DNA of 36,398 nucleotides from CAZJFH01 sp964545205 (lineage in GTDB: Bacteria; Pseudomonadota; Alphaproteobacteria; Rhodospirillales; Magnetospirillaceae), in NCBI GenBank assembly GCA_964545205.1, contig CAZJFH010000051.1, positions 1 through 36,398 of the forward strand, written 5' to 3'. The position numbers and the translations under genes are program-made. Below the pieces are notes generated by a model, which was not told the DNA's origin, ran no database searches, and was given only the letters and a program-made list of their open reading frames with translations. The stretch's first letter is position 1; the number at the start of each line of letters is the position of its first letter. Positions 22,379 through 28,987 of the stretch are shown in pieces.

Positions 22379-24307
22379 ATGGAGCGGCGGAACTCCCGGC
22401 CCGGGCCGGGCGCGCAGGACACCGGCCCGGTCGAGACCTTGAAGCGCTCGGTCGCGGCGGCGCTGCGCGCGGTGTCGGGCCATGTCGGCGTCGGCGTGAC
22501 CTACGGCAACAGCGAGCCGTCGGTGCGCGGCGAGCAGGCGCGGCTGCCCAATCCGCCGCGCAAGCTCGACCCGGCCGGGGTCGCCAACCTGCGTGGCCAG
22601 GCCGATGCGCTGGCCCTGCGCCTGCGCTACCACGACGCCCGCGTCCACGCCCGGCGCATGCCGATGACCCGCGACGCGCGCGGCGTCTACGACGCCGTCG
22701 AGCAGGCCCGGGTCGAGGCGCTGGGCAGCCGTCTGCTGCCGGGCGCCGCCGCCAACATCGCCGCCGCCATCGACCGCCACTGCCGCGACGAGGGCCTCGA
22801 CCAGATCAAGCGCCGCGAGCAGGCGCCGCTGGCCGAGGCGGTGCGCCTGCTCGCCCGCGAGCACTTCACCGGCCTGCCGACCCCCGACGCCGGCCGCCAG
22901 ACGGTCGAGCTGTGGCGCGCCCATGTCGAGGCCAAGGCCGGCCGCCAGCTCGAGGAGCTGTCGCGCTGCCTCGGCGACCAGGAGGCGTTCTCGCGCGCCC
23001 TGCGCGGCATGATCGCCGCGCTGGAGCTCGAGGCGACCGAGGAGCAGGCGCAGCAGGAGCAGAGCGAGAGCGAGACCCAGGAGGACGCCGACGCCGGCAA
23101 GTCGGGCGGCGAGAAGAACGAGCAGAAGAGCCAGGGCGGCGCCCAGGGCGAGGGCGCGACCGAGATGTCGACCGGCGTCGCCGAGAGCGACGGCGGCGGC
23201 GAGGAGGCCGACGCCGCCGAGCCGATGACCATGGCCGGCCAGGGCAGCGACGAGCCCGGCGGCCCCAGCCGCGGCCGCCACCTGCCCAACCGGCCGCCGG
23301 AATTCGAGAAGCCCTACAAGCCCTTCACCACCGCCTTCGACCAGGTCGTCGAGGCGCCGAATCTGTGCGAGTCCGAGGAGCTGTCGCGGCTGCGGCTGCA
23401 GCTCGACCAGCAGCTCGCGCATCTGACGGGCGTCGTCAGCCGGCTGGCCAACCGGCTGCAGCGCCGGCTGATGGCCAAGCAGACCCGCGCCTGGGAGTTC
23501 GACCTCGAGGAGGGCATGCTCGACGCCGGCCGCCTCGCCCGCATCGTCGCCAACCCGGTCCACTCGCTGTCGTTCAAGCGCGAGAAGGAGATGGACTTCC
23601 GCGACACGGTGGTCACCCTGCTGATCGACAATTCCGGCTCGATGCGCGGCCGGCCGATCACCGTGGCGGCGATGAGCGCCGACATCCTGGCGCGGACGCT
23701 GGAGCGCTGCGGCGTCAAGGTCGAGGTGCTGGGCTTCACGACCCGGGCCTGGAAGGGCGGCCAGTCGCGCGAGAACTGGCTGGCCTCGGGCAAGCCGACC
23801 AATCCCGGCCGCCTCAACGACCTGCGCCACATCGTCTACAAGGCCGCCGACACGCCGTGGCGCCGCGCCCGGCGCAATCTCGGCCTGATGCTGAAGGAAG
23901 GCGTCCTCAAGGAGAACATCGACGGCGAGGCGCTGCTGTGGGCGCATCAGCGGCTGATCGCGCGCTCCGAGCAGCGGCGCATCCTGATGGTGATCTCGGA
24001 CGGCGCCCCGGTCGACGATTCGACGCTGTCGGTCAATGCCGGCAACTACCTGGAAAAGCACCTGCGCGACATCATCGCCTGGATCGAGACCCAGTCGCCG
24101 GTGCAGCTCGTCGCCATCGGCATCGGCCACGACGTCACCCGCTACTACCGCCGCGCCGTGACGATCATGGACGCCGAGGAGCTCGGCGGCACGATGCTCA
24201 AGCAGCTCACCGCGCTGTTCGACGAGGACGACGAGGGCCCCCGCCGCGCCGAAGCCCCGCCGCCGCGCCCGCGGCCGGGCAAGGGCCCCGAGCGGCAGGT
24301 GATGTAG
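22379..24307 (+). CDS. cobT: Aerobic cobaltochelatase subunit CobT
   Basis: The 642-residue partner of CobS has an N-terminal helical domain, a Glu/Gln/Asp-rich acidic stretch at about 220-290, and a C-terminal von Willebrand A domain with the metal-binding MIDAS motif DNSGSMRG (Asp-x-Ser-x-Ser). The family signatures AWEFDLEEGMLDAGRLARIV and ILMVISDGAPVDDSTLSVN are present. The ATG at 22379 lies after GGCGGGG and gives MERRNSRPGP; the frame stays open upstream over cobS only as an overlap artefact. It converges with the tRNA-Gly genes, 57 bp before them. Confidence 0.95.
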   Translation: MERRNSRPGPGAQDTGPVETLKRSVAAALRAVSGHVGVGVTYGNSEPSVRGEQARLPNPPRKLDPAGVANLRGQADALALRLRYHDARVHARRMPMTRDARGVYDAVEQARVEALGSRLLPGAAANIAAAIDRHCRDEGLDQIKRREQAPLAEAVRLLAREHFTGLPTPDAGRQTVELWRAHVEAKAGRQLEELSRCLGDQEAFSRALRGMIAALELEATEEQAQQEQSESETQEDADAGKSGGEKNEQKSQGGAQGEGATEMSTGVAESDGGGEEADAAEPMTMAGQGSDEPGGPSRGRHLPNRPPEFEKPYKPFTTAFDQVVEAPNLCESEELSRLRLQLDQQLAHLTGVVSRLANRLQRRLMAKQTRAWEFDLEEGMLDAGRLARIVANPVHSLSFKREKEMDFRDTVVTLLIDNSGSMRGRPITVAAMSADILARTLERCGVKVEVLGFTTRAWKGGQSRENWLASGKPTNPGRLNDLRHIVYKAADTPWRRARRNLGLMLKEGVLKENIDGEALLWAHQRLIARSEQRRILMVISDGAPVDDSTLSVNAGNYLEKHLRDIIAWIETQSPVQLVAIGIGHDVTRYYRRAVTIMDAEELGGTMLKQLTALFDEDDEGPRRAEAPPPRPRPGKGPERQVM

Positions 24308-24364
24308 GCGGGCCGAGCGCCTGCCGACGAGCCGGCTTTCGGATTCGCGATGTTCGGCTTTGTT

Positions 24365-24418
24365 TGGAGCGGGCGAAGGGATTCGAACCCTCGACCCCAA
24401 CCTTGGCAAGGTTGTGCT
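24365..24418 (-). tRNA. tRNA-Gly (GCC), 3' part, cut by the assembly gap
   Basis: These 54 nt, read on the minus strand, include the CCA end, acceptor strand, T-arm and anticodon arm with loop TTGCCAA (anticodon GCC). The 5' part runs into the Ns. Together with the fragment on the far side it could make one 75-nt tRNA if the 34-bp duplicate at the gap edges is an overlap. Confidence 0.8.
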
Positions 24419-24518
24419 NNNNNNNNNNNNNNNNNNNNNNNNNNNNNNNNNNNNNNNNNNNNNNNNNNNNNNNNNNNNNNNNNNNNNNNNNNNNNNNNNN
24501 NNNNNNNNNNNNNNNNNN
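24419..24518. other. Assembly gap (100 Ns)
   Basis: Exactly 100 Ns, the conventional filler for a gap of unknown size. The 34 bases before it (24385-24418) are identical to the 34 bases after it (24519-24552), both inside tRNA-Gly. The true sequence may be a simple overlap or further tRNA copies. Confidence 0.95.
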
Positions 24519-24573
24519 GAACCCTCGACCCCAACCTTGGCAAGGTTGTGCTCTACCCCTGAGCTACGCCCGC
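24519..24573 (-). tRNA. tRNA-Gly (GCC), 5' part, cut by the assembly gap
   Basis: These 55 nt on the minus strand start GCGGGCGTAGCTCAGGGGTAG and run through the D-arm, anticodon arm (GCC) and into the T-arm before reaching the Ns. The sequence is identical to the corresponding part of the intact copy at 24638-24712. 54 + 55 - 34 equals 75, the full length of the intact copy. Confidence 0.8.
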
Positions 24574-24604
24574 GCTCCGGCCCGGCGCGACGCCGGGCAA
24601 AGGA

Positions 24605-24626
24605 AAACCGGCCATGCGGCCGGTTT
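24605..24626 (-). terminator. Terminator after the first tRNA-Gly
   Basis: On the minus strand AAACCGGCC and GGCCGGTTT form a 9-bp stem around a GCAT loop, followed by TTCCTTT. It lies 11 bp after the intact tRNA-Gly. It may also be a processing hairpin between the two tRNAs, since a second tRNA lies downstream. Confidence 0.6.
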
Positions 24627-24637
24627 GGTTCGGTGAT

Positions 24638-24712
24638 TGGAGCGGGCGAAGGGATTCGAACCCTCGACCCCAACCTTGGCAAGGTTGTGCTCTACCCCTG
24701 AGCTACGCCCGC
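24638..24712 (-). tRNA. tRNA-Gly (anticodon GCC)
   Basis: An intact 75-nt cloverleaf with encoded CCA. The acceptor GCGGGCG pairs with CGCCCGC. The anticodon stem CAACC/GGTTG closes loop TTGCCAA, giving GCC. The T-arm contains GGTTCGAATCC. It is the first in a minus-strand array with at least one further copy that is interrupted by the assembly gap. Confidence 0.96.
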
Positions 24713-24753
24713 CCACTCACCGTATCCGGCCCCACAAGGACCGGAGGCCCCGG

Positions 24754-24781
24754 ATAATACGGATTGCCGGATCGTTTGCAA
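24754..24781 (-). promoter_or_regulatory. Candidate promoter of the tRNA-Gly array
   Basis: On the minus strand TTGCAA (24776-24781) and TATTAT (24754-24759) are 16 bp apart and end about 42 bp before the mature tRNA 5' end. The match to a housekeeping promoter is good for this GC-rich genome. Confidence 0.55.
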
Positions 24782-24922
24782 GCGGGTTTTGCAAAAACTT
24801 CCCGCCCTCCGCCCGCCCTCTCGGACGAGGTATCCGGACGGCGCGCTTGGCTCTTGCCAGGGGGCGCGCAACGGTCCATGTATTTGCTTCACCGAATGAA
24901 CCGACATGACGGGGGAACCCCG

Positions 24923-25858
24923 ATGGACTTCCTGTTCGGCCGCGGCGGCGGCAACAACGGCGACAAGTCTTCCGCGGCGCCCGGCGCCGGCGGCTACATC
25001 ACGGAAAGCAGCACCGCCACCTTCGCGCAGGACGTCATCGAGACCTCGATGCAGGTGCCGGTCATCGTCGATTTCTGGGCGCCGTGGTGCGGCCCGTGCA
25101 AGCAGCTCGGCCCGGCGCTGGAGAGGCTGGTCAACGACGCCAAGGGCGCCGTGCGCATGGTCAAGATCAACGTCGACCAGAACCAGGAGCTGGCGGCGCA
25201 GCTTCGCATCCAGTCGGTGCCCACCGTCTACGCCTTCAAGGGCGGCCGGCCGGTCGACGGCTTCGTCGGCGCCCTGCCCGAGAGCCAGCTCAAGGCCTTC
25301 ATCGACCGCCTCGGCGGCGGCCAGGCCGGCGGCGGCGTCGAGGAGGCGATGGCCGAGGCCAAGCAGTTCCTGGCCGAGGGCGACTCGGCGACCGCGGCGG
25401 CGATCTACCAGGAGATCCTGGCCGAAGATCCCAAGAACGCGCCGGCGATCGCCGGCCTGGTCCGCGCCGCGATGGCGATGGGCGACGTCGACAGCGCCAG
25501 GAAGCTGCTCGACGGCGTGCCCGACGATCTCGCCCGCCATCCCGAGATCGCCGCGGCGCGCAGCGCCGTCGACGTGCACGAGCAGGCGGCGCAGGCCGGC
25601 CCGGCGGCCGAACTGCGCCGGCGCATCGCCGAGGATCCGGGCGACCTCCAGGCCCGCTACGACCTGGCGCTGGCCTATTACGCCGGCGGCGAGCGCGAGG
25701 CCGCCGTCGACGAGTTGCTCGAGATCGTGCGCCGCGAGCGCGGCTGGAACGACGAGGCGGCGCGCAAGCAGCTGGTGAAGTTCTTCGACGCCTTCGGCCC
25801 GACCGATCCGCTGACCGTCTCGGCGCGGCGACGGCTGTCGTCGATCCTGTTCAGCTAG
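24923..25858 (+). CDS. cnoX: CnoX/YbbN-type thioredoxin-TPR protein
   Basis: The 311-residue protein has a thioredoxin domain at about 30-135 (VPVIVDFWAPWCGPCKQLGP with the intact WCGPC redox motif, and the cis-Pro in SVPTVYAF). A TPR-like helical C-terminal half follows (AKQFLAEGDSATAAAIYQEIL, ALAYYAGGEREAAVDELLEIV). This is the CnoX architecture, a chaperone-redox protein that hands clients to GroEL and DnaK in E. coli. E. coli CnoX has lost the active CXXC, whereas this one keeps it, so it may also reduce substrates. The start at 24923 follows GGGGGAA. It leads a four-gene cluster with tight spacing. Confidence 0.9.
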   Translation: MDFLFGRGGGNNGDKSSAAPGAGGYITESSTATFAQDVIETSMQVPVIVDFWAPWCGPCKQLGPALERLVNDAKGAVRMVKINVDQNQELAAQLRIQSVPTVYAFKGGRPVDGFVGALPESQLKAFIDRLGGGQAGGGVEEAMAEAKQFLAEGDSATAAAIYQEILAEDPKNAPAIAGLVRAAMAMGDVDSARKLLDGVPDDLARHPEIAAARSAVDVHEQAAQAGPAAELRRRIAEDPGDLQARYDLALAYYAGGEREAAVDELLEIVRRERGWNDEAARKQLVKFFDAFGPTDPLTVSARRRLSSILFS

Positions 25859-25863
25859 GGCCG

Positions 25864-26523
25864 ATGCCCGCCGCCGCCTTCCAGCCCAGCTTCGACGCGC
25901 TTCCGGCGGTGATCCCGGTGTTCCCGCTGGCCGGCGCCCTGCTGCTGCCGGGCGGCCGGTTGCCGCTGCAGGTGTTCGAGCCGCGCTATCTGGCGATGAC
26001 GCTCGATTCGCTGGCCGCCGGGCGCATGTTCGGCATGGTCCAGCCGCGCGGGCCGGCCGCGGACGCGGCCGAGCCGCCGCTCTACGACATCGGCTGCCTC
26101 GGCCGCGTCGTCCAGTTCGCCGAGGCCGAGGACGGCCGCCTGTTCATCACCTTGACGGGCGTGTGCCGGTTCCGGATCGTCGGCGAGGAGGCGGCCGTCT
26201 CCGGCTATCGGCGCGTCCGGGCGGATTACGATCCGTTCCACGACGACCTCGAGACCGGACGCGAGCCGGCGCTGGATCGCGAGCGCCTGTTCGCCGGGCT
26301 GGCCGCCTTCTTCCAGCGCCTGGAGGTCGAGCCCGACTGGCAGGCGCTGAAGGCGGCGCGCAACGGCCATCTGGTCACCGCGCTGGCGACGCTGTGCCCG
26401 TTCGAGCCCAGCGAGAAACAGGCGCTGCTCGAGGCGCCGACGGCGCAGGCCCGCGCCGAGGTGCTGACGGCGCTGGTCGAACTGGCCGCCAACGAGACGC
26501 ATGCCGGCGGCAGCCGGCAGTAG
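25864..26523 (+). CDS. LON peptidase substrate-binding domain protein
   Basis: The 219-residue protein corresponds to the N-terminal (PUA-like) domain of Lon protease without the ATPase or protease parts. It shows IPVFPLAGALLLPGGRLPLQVFEPRY, GMVQPR, YDIGCLGRV, LTGVCRFRI and a C-terminal helical part. Such stand-alone proteins are common in bacteria and their role is not settled. It starts five bases after cnoX, indicating co-transcription and possibly linked protein-quality functions. Confidence 0.92.
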   Translation: MPAAAFQPSFDALPAVIPVFPLAGALLLPGGRLPLQVFEPRYLAMTLDSLAAGRMFGMVQPRGPAADAAEPPLYDIGCLGRVVQFAEAEDGRLFITLTGVCRFRIVGEEAAVSGYRRVRADYDPFHDDLETGREPALDRERLFAGLAAFFQRLEVEPDWQALKAARNGHLVTALATLCPFEPSEKQALLEAPTAQARAEVLTALVELAANETHAGGSRQ

Positions 26524-26534
26524 AGGAGCAGGAC

Positions 26535-26738
26535 ATGACCGAGACAAGCCGCGGGCCCGACCCGAAACTACTGGAAATCCTGGTGTGCCCGGTGACCAAG
26601 GGTCCGCTGCGCTACGACGCCGAGGCCCAGGAGCTGATCAGCGAACAGGCCGGCCTCGCCTATCCGATCCGCGACGGCATTCCGATCATGCTGCCCGACG
26701 AGGCCCGCGCCATCGACGAGGAGGGAGGACGGCGATGA
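26535..26738 (+). CDS. Trm112-like (UPF0434) small protein
   Basis: The 67-residue protein has the family pattern LLEILVCPVTKGPLRYD, ELISEQAGLAYPIRDGIPIML and P-x-EAR. Only one Cys of the usual zinc-ribbon set remains (LVCPVT), as in many bacterial members. Eukaryotic Trm112 is a methyltransferase partner; a similar role here is possible but not shown. The AGGAG site precedes the ATG. Its stop overlaps the start of the DUF971 gene as ATGA. Confidence 0.9.
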   Translation: MTETSRGPDPKLLEILVCPVTKGPLRYDAEAQELISEQAGLAYPIRDGIPIMLPDEARAIDEEGGRR

Positions 26739-27178
26739 ACGAGACCTTCGGTTCCCGGCACTGGCCCAGCGAAATCAGCTACGACCGCGCGGCCAGGCAG
26801 CTCGACGTGACCTTCGAGAACGACGAGCGCTTCCGCATCCCGGCCGAGCTGCTGCGCGTCGAGAGCCCCTCGGCCGAGGTCCAGGGCCACAGCCCCGACC
26901 AGAAGCAGGTCGTCGCCGGCCGCCGCGACGTCGGCATCATCGGCATCGAGCCGGTCGGCAACTACGCCGTCAAGATCGCCTTCGACGACCTCCACGACAC
27001 CGGCATCTACACCTGGGACTTCCTGTACGAGATGGGCAAGAACCAGGACCGCGTCTGGGCCAACTACCTGGCCGATCTGGAGAAGGCGGGCCTGTCCCGC
27101 GACCCCAAGGCGCCCGGCGCCACGCCCCTGCCCAAGAAGGGCTGCGGCGGCGGCGGTGGCGGCGGCGGCTGCGGCTGA
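26735..27178 (+). CDS. DUF971 domain protein with Cys-Gly tail
   Basis: The 147-residue protein has the DUF971 (GBBH-like N) domain: a conserved W-P-S-E-I start, LDVTFENDERFRIPAELLRVESPSAEV, VGIIGIEPVGNYAVKIAFDDLHDTGIYTWDFLY. A C-terminal tail reads GCGGGGGGGGCG; two Cys around a Gly run could bind metal or a cluster. The family is linked in other proteins to iron-sulfur assembly and to gamma-butyrobetaine hydroxylase N-termini. Its start overlaps the Trm112 stop (ATGA). It is the last gene of the cnoX cluster. Confidence 0.88.
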   Translation: MNETFGSRHWPSEISYDRAARQLDVTFENDERFRIPAELLRVESPSAEVQGHSPDQKQVVAGRRDVGIIGIEPVGNYAVKIAFDDLHDTGIYTWDFLYEMGKNQDRVWANYLADLEKAGLSRDPKAPGATPLPKKGCGGGGGGGGCG

Positions 27179-27215
27179 GCCCTCCGGATCGCGGGAGGCC
27201 GATGCGCACTCGTCG

Positions 27216-27325
27216 CGTCATGGCCGGGCTTGTCCCGGCCATCCACGTGTTTCCGCCTGCGGCCAGTTCCCGACAGGAGTGCGACCGCGCCGCGTGGATG
27301 GCCGGGACTTCGCCCGGCCATGACG
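27216..27325. repeat. Second palindromic intergenic repeat
   Basis: CGTCATGGCCGGGCTTG... (27216-27247) is almost perfectly inverted at 27293-27325, differing only in the central bases (a 32-nt arm against a 33-nt arm). Each arm is itself a hairpin of ATGGCCGGG and CCCGGCCAT. Such sequences are widely repeated in alphaproteobacterial genomes. The 374-bp gap it sits in (27179-27552) holds no gene; besides this repeat it contains only the terminator at 27384. Confidence 0.72.
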
Positions 27326-27383
27326 ACCTTAAGGGCCGCGGGCATGACCAGTGGCCTGCCCCGTTCTCGGCGACGAACCCATG

Positions 27384-27416
27384 AAAAAGGCGCCCGGCCA
27401 GGGGGAGCCGGGCGCC
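27384..27416 (-). terminator. Intrinsic terminator of the leuS-to-amidotransferase block
   Basis: On the minus strand GGCGCCCGGC and GCCGGGCGCC form a 10-bp stem (27407-27416 with 27389-27398), followed by five T residues (27388-27384). It lies about 137 bp past the amidotransferase stop and is the first terminator seen for that minus-strand block. Confidence 0.7.
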
Positions 27417-27552
27417 GTGTGCTCCGGGCGGAGCCGGCCCGCGGCAGGGGAGACCGCGGGCCATCGTCGCGGCATGCGCCGCGACATTGAATCGACTTGG
27501 GAAGGGTCGGGCCGGCTTGCAAATGCGACGCAGTGCAGGTCAGCCATGCGGC

Positions 27553-28311
27553 CTAGGCATGCCTGTCCTGCATGCGCCGCCGGGCGGCCTCGCCGAATTC
27601 GCGCCACAGCGCCGCCGAGAGTTGGTCCTCGGCGAAGCGCCATTCCGGATGCCACTGCACGCCGATCGCGAAGCCGCGGGCATCGGCGACGCGCACCGCC
27701 TCGACCAGCCCGTCCGGGGCCTCGGCCTCGACGATCAGGCCCTCGGCGAGGCGGTCGACGCCCTGGCCGTGCAGCGAATTGACCATCGCGCGCTCGGCCC
27801 CGGCCAGCCGCGCCAGCAGCCCGCCCGCGCGCAGGCTCACCAGATGGCGCGGCCGGAACGCCTCGGCGGGCTGGCCGCCGGGGCTGCGGTGGTCGTCGAA
27901 GCCGCCGACCTCGTGCACCTTCTGGTGCAGGCTGCCGCCCAGCGCGACGTTGAGCTCCTGATGGCCGCGACAGATCGCGAACAGCGGCAGGCCGTCGTCG
28001 ATCGCGGCGCGGATCAGCGGCAGCGTCGTCGAATCGCGGCGCGGATCGTGCAGCGTCCGCGGATCGGCGGCGGCGCCGTAGTGCTCGGGATGGACGTTGG
28101 ACTTCGAGCCGGTCAGCACGACGCCGTCGAGGCGGGCCAGCAGGCCGGCGTCGGGGGCGCCGATCGCCGGCAGCAGCACCGGCTGGCAGCCGGCGCCGCG
28201 CAGCACCGCGTCGACATAAGGATCGGCGGCGGCATGGAACGGCAGGTCGTCGCCCTGCACCGCCTTGATGCAGGCGGTGACGCCGACCAGAGGGCGCAGG
28301 GCGCCGTCCAT
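27553..28311 (-). CDS. Class I glutamine amidotransferase-like (PuuD/peptidase C26) hydrolase
   Basis: The 252-residue protein resembles gamma-glutamyl-gamma-aminobutyrate hydrolases: LVGVTACIK near the N-terminus, VLTGSKSNVHPEHY, the nucleophile elbow FAICRGHQELN with the catalytic Cys, VNSLHGQGVD, and the catalytic His and Glu in GVQWHPEW. The triad is complete. PuuD cleaves gamma-Glu-GABA in putrescine breakdown; the substrate here is inferred only at family level, since no other puu genes are near. The ATG at 28311 gives MDGALRPLVGV. It starts five bases after the lolA stop, so they are probably co-transcribed. Confidence 0.88.
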   Translation of the reverse strand: MDGALRPLVGVTACIKAVQGDDLPFHAAADPYVDAVLRGAGCQPVLLPAIGAPDAGLLARLDGVVLTGSKSNVHPEHYGAAADPRTLHDPRRDSTTLPLIRAAIDDGLPLFAICRGHQELNVALGGSLHQKVHEVGGFDDHRSPGGQPAEAFRPRHLVSLRAGGLLARLAGAERAMVNSLHGQGVDRLAEGLIVEAEAPDGLVEAVRVADARGFAIGVQWHPEWRFAEDQLSAALWREFGEAARRRMQDRHA

Positions 28312-28316
28312 CGCCC

Positions 28317-28961
28317 TCAGCGGCCGAGCGGGTCGCGGAACTGCGGATCGACGAAGCGGAACAGCTTCGGATCGAGGCGCAGGCCGGTCTGGGTGCCGTA
28401 GAGCGAGACGGTGGTGACCTGGCCCTGCGGGTCGCGCACCCGCCATTGCTTGAGCTCGAACGGCCGTTCCGAGAACACCAGCGTGATCTCGCCGGCGCCC
28501 GGGTCCTTGCGCTGGACCATCGATATCCCGACCACGCCGTCGCCGCGGCGGACGTCGGTGACGACGACGTCGCCGCCGGTCAGCCGCACCTGCGGCCGCA
28601 CCAGCACGCCGGCCGGGGTTTCGTTGAGCGGGATGTACGAGGTCTGGTCGAGTTCCTTGTCGTAGTAGATCAGGAACCTGCCGTCGGCCACGAGCTGGAT
28701 CTGGGCCGGCGGATCGTAGTCGAGCCGCATGCGGCCGGGACGGTCGAGATAGGCGTCGCCCTCGACGGTGCCGCCCTGCGGCCCGACCTGCAGGAACCGC
28801 GCCCGCAGGGTGTCGATGTCGTTGAGGTAACGCTCGGCCCGCTGCACGATCTCGAGATCCTGGGCCGAGAGCGCGCCCCTCGCCGCAGCCGCCGCCTGCG
28901 GCAGCGCCGCGGCGACGGCGGCGACGGCGAGCAGGCGAAGCATTCGACGCATGATGGTCAT
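28317..28961 (-). CDS. lolA: Outer-membrane lipoprotein carrier protein LolA
   Basis: Periplasmic chaperone that ferries lipoproteins from LolCDE to the outer membrane. The 214-residue precursor has a signal peptide (cleavage likely near residues 26-27, after AAAAA) and the family segments IDTLRARFLQVGPQGG, GDAYLDRPGRMRLDYDPP, LVADGRFLIYYDKELDQ, and LYGTQTGLRLDPKLFRFVDP at the end. GGAG precedes the ATG at 28961. ftsK-lolA is a common order. It could instead be called a LolA-like protein, but length and motifs fit. Confidence 0.92.
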   Translation of the reverse strand: MTIMRRMLRLLAVAAVAAALPQAAAAARGALSAQDLEIVQRAERYLNDIDTLRARFLQVGPQGGTVEGDAYLDRPGRMRLDYDPPAQIQLVADGRFLIYYDKELDQTSYIPLNETPAGVLVRPQVRLTGGDVVVTDVRRGDGVVGISMVQRKDPGAGEITLVFSERPFELKQWRVRDPQGQVTTVSLYGTQTGLRLDPKLFRFVDPQFRDPLGR

Positions 28962-28987
28962 GTGGTCTCCACGCCTGGGCCGCGGCG

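Noticed and set aside
20279..24307. Single 1342-codon open frame across the J-domain, cobS and cobT region
   Set aside because: An artefact of high GC. Only the part from 22379 has family sequence (CobT); the rest is a shadow of cobS and the J-domain gene in another frame.
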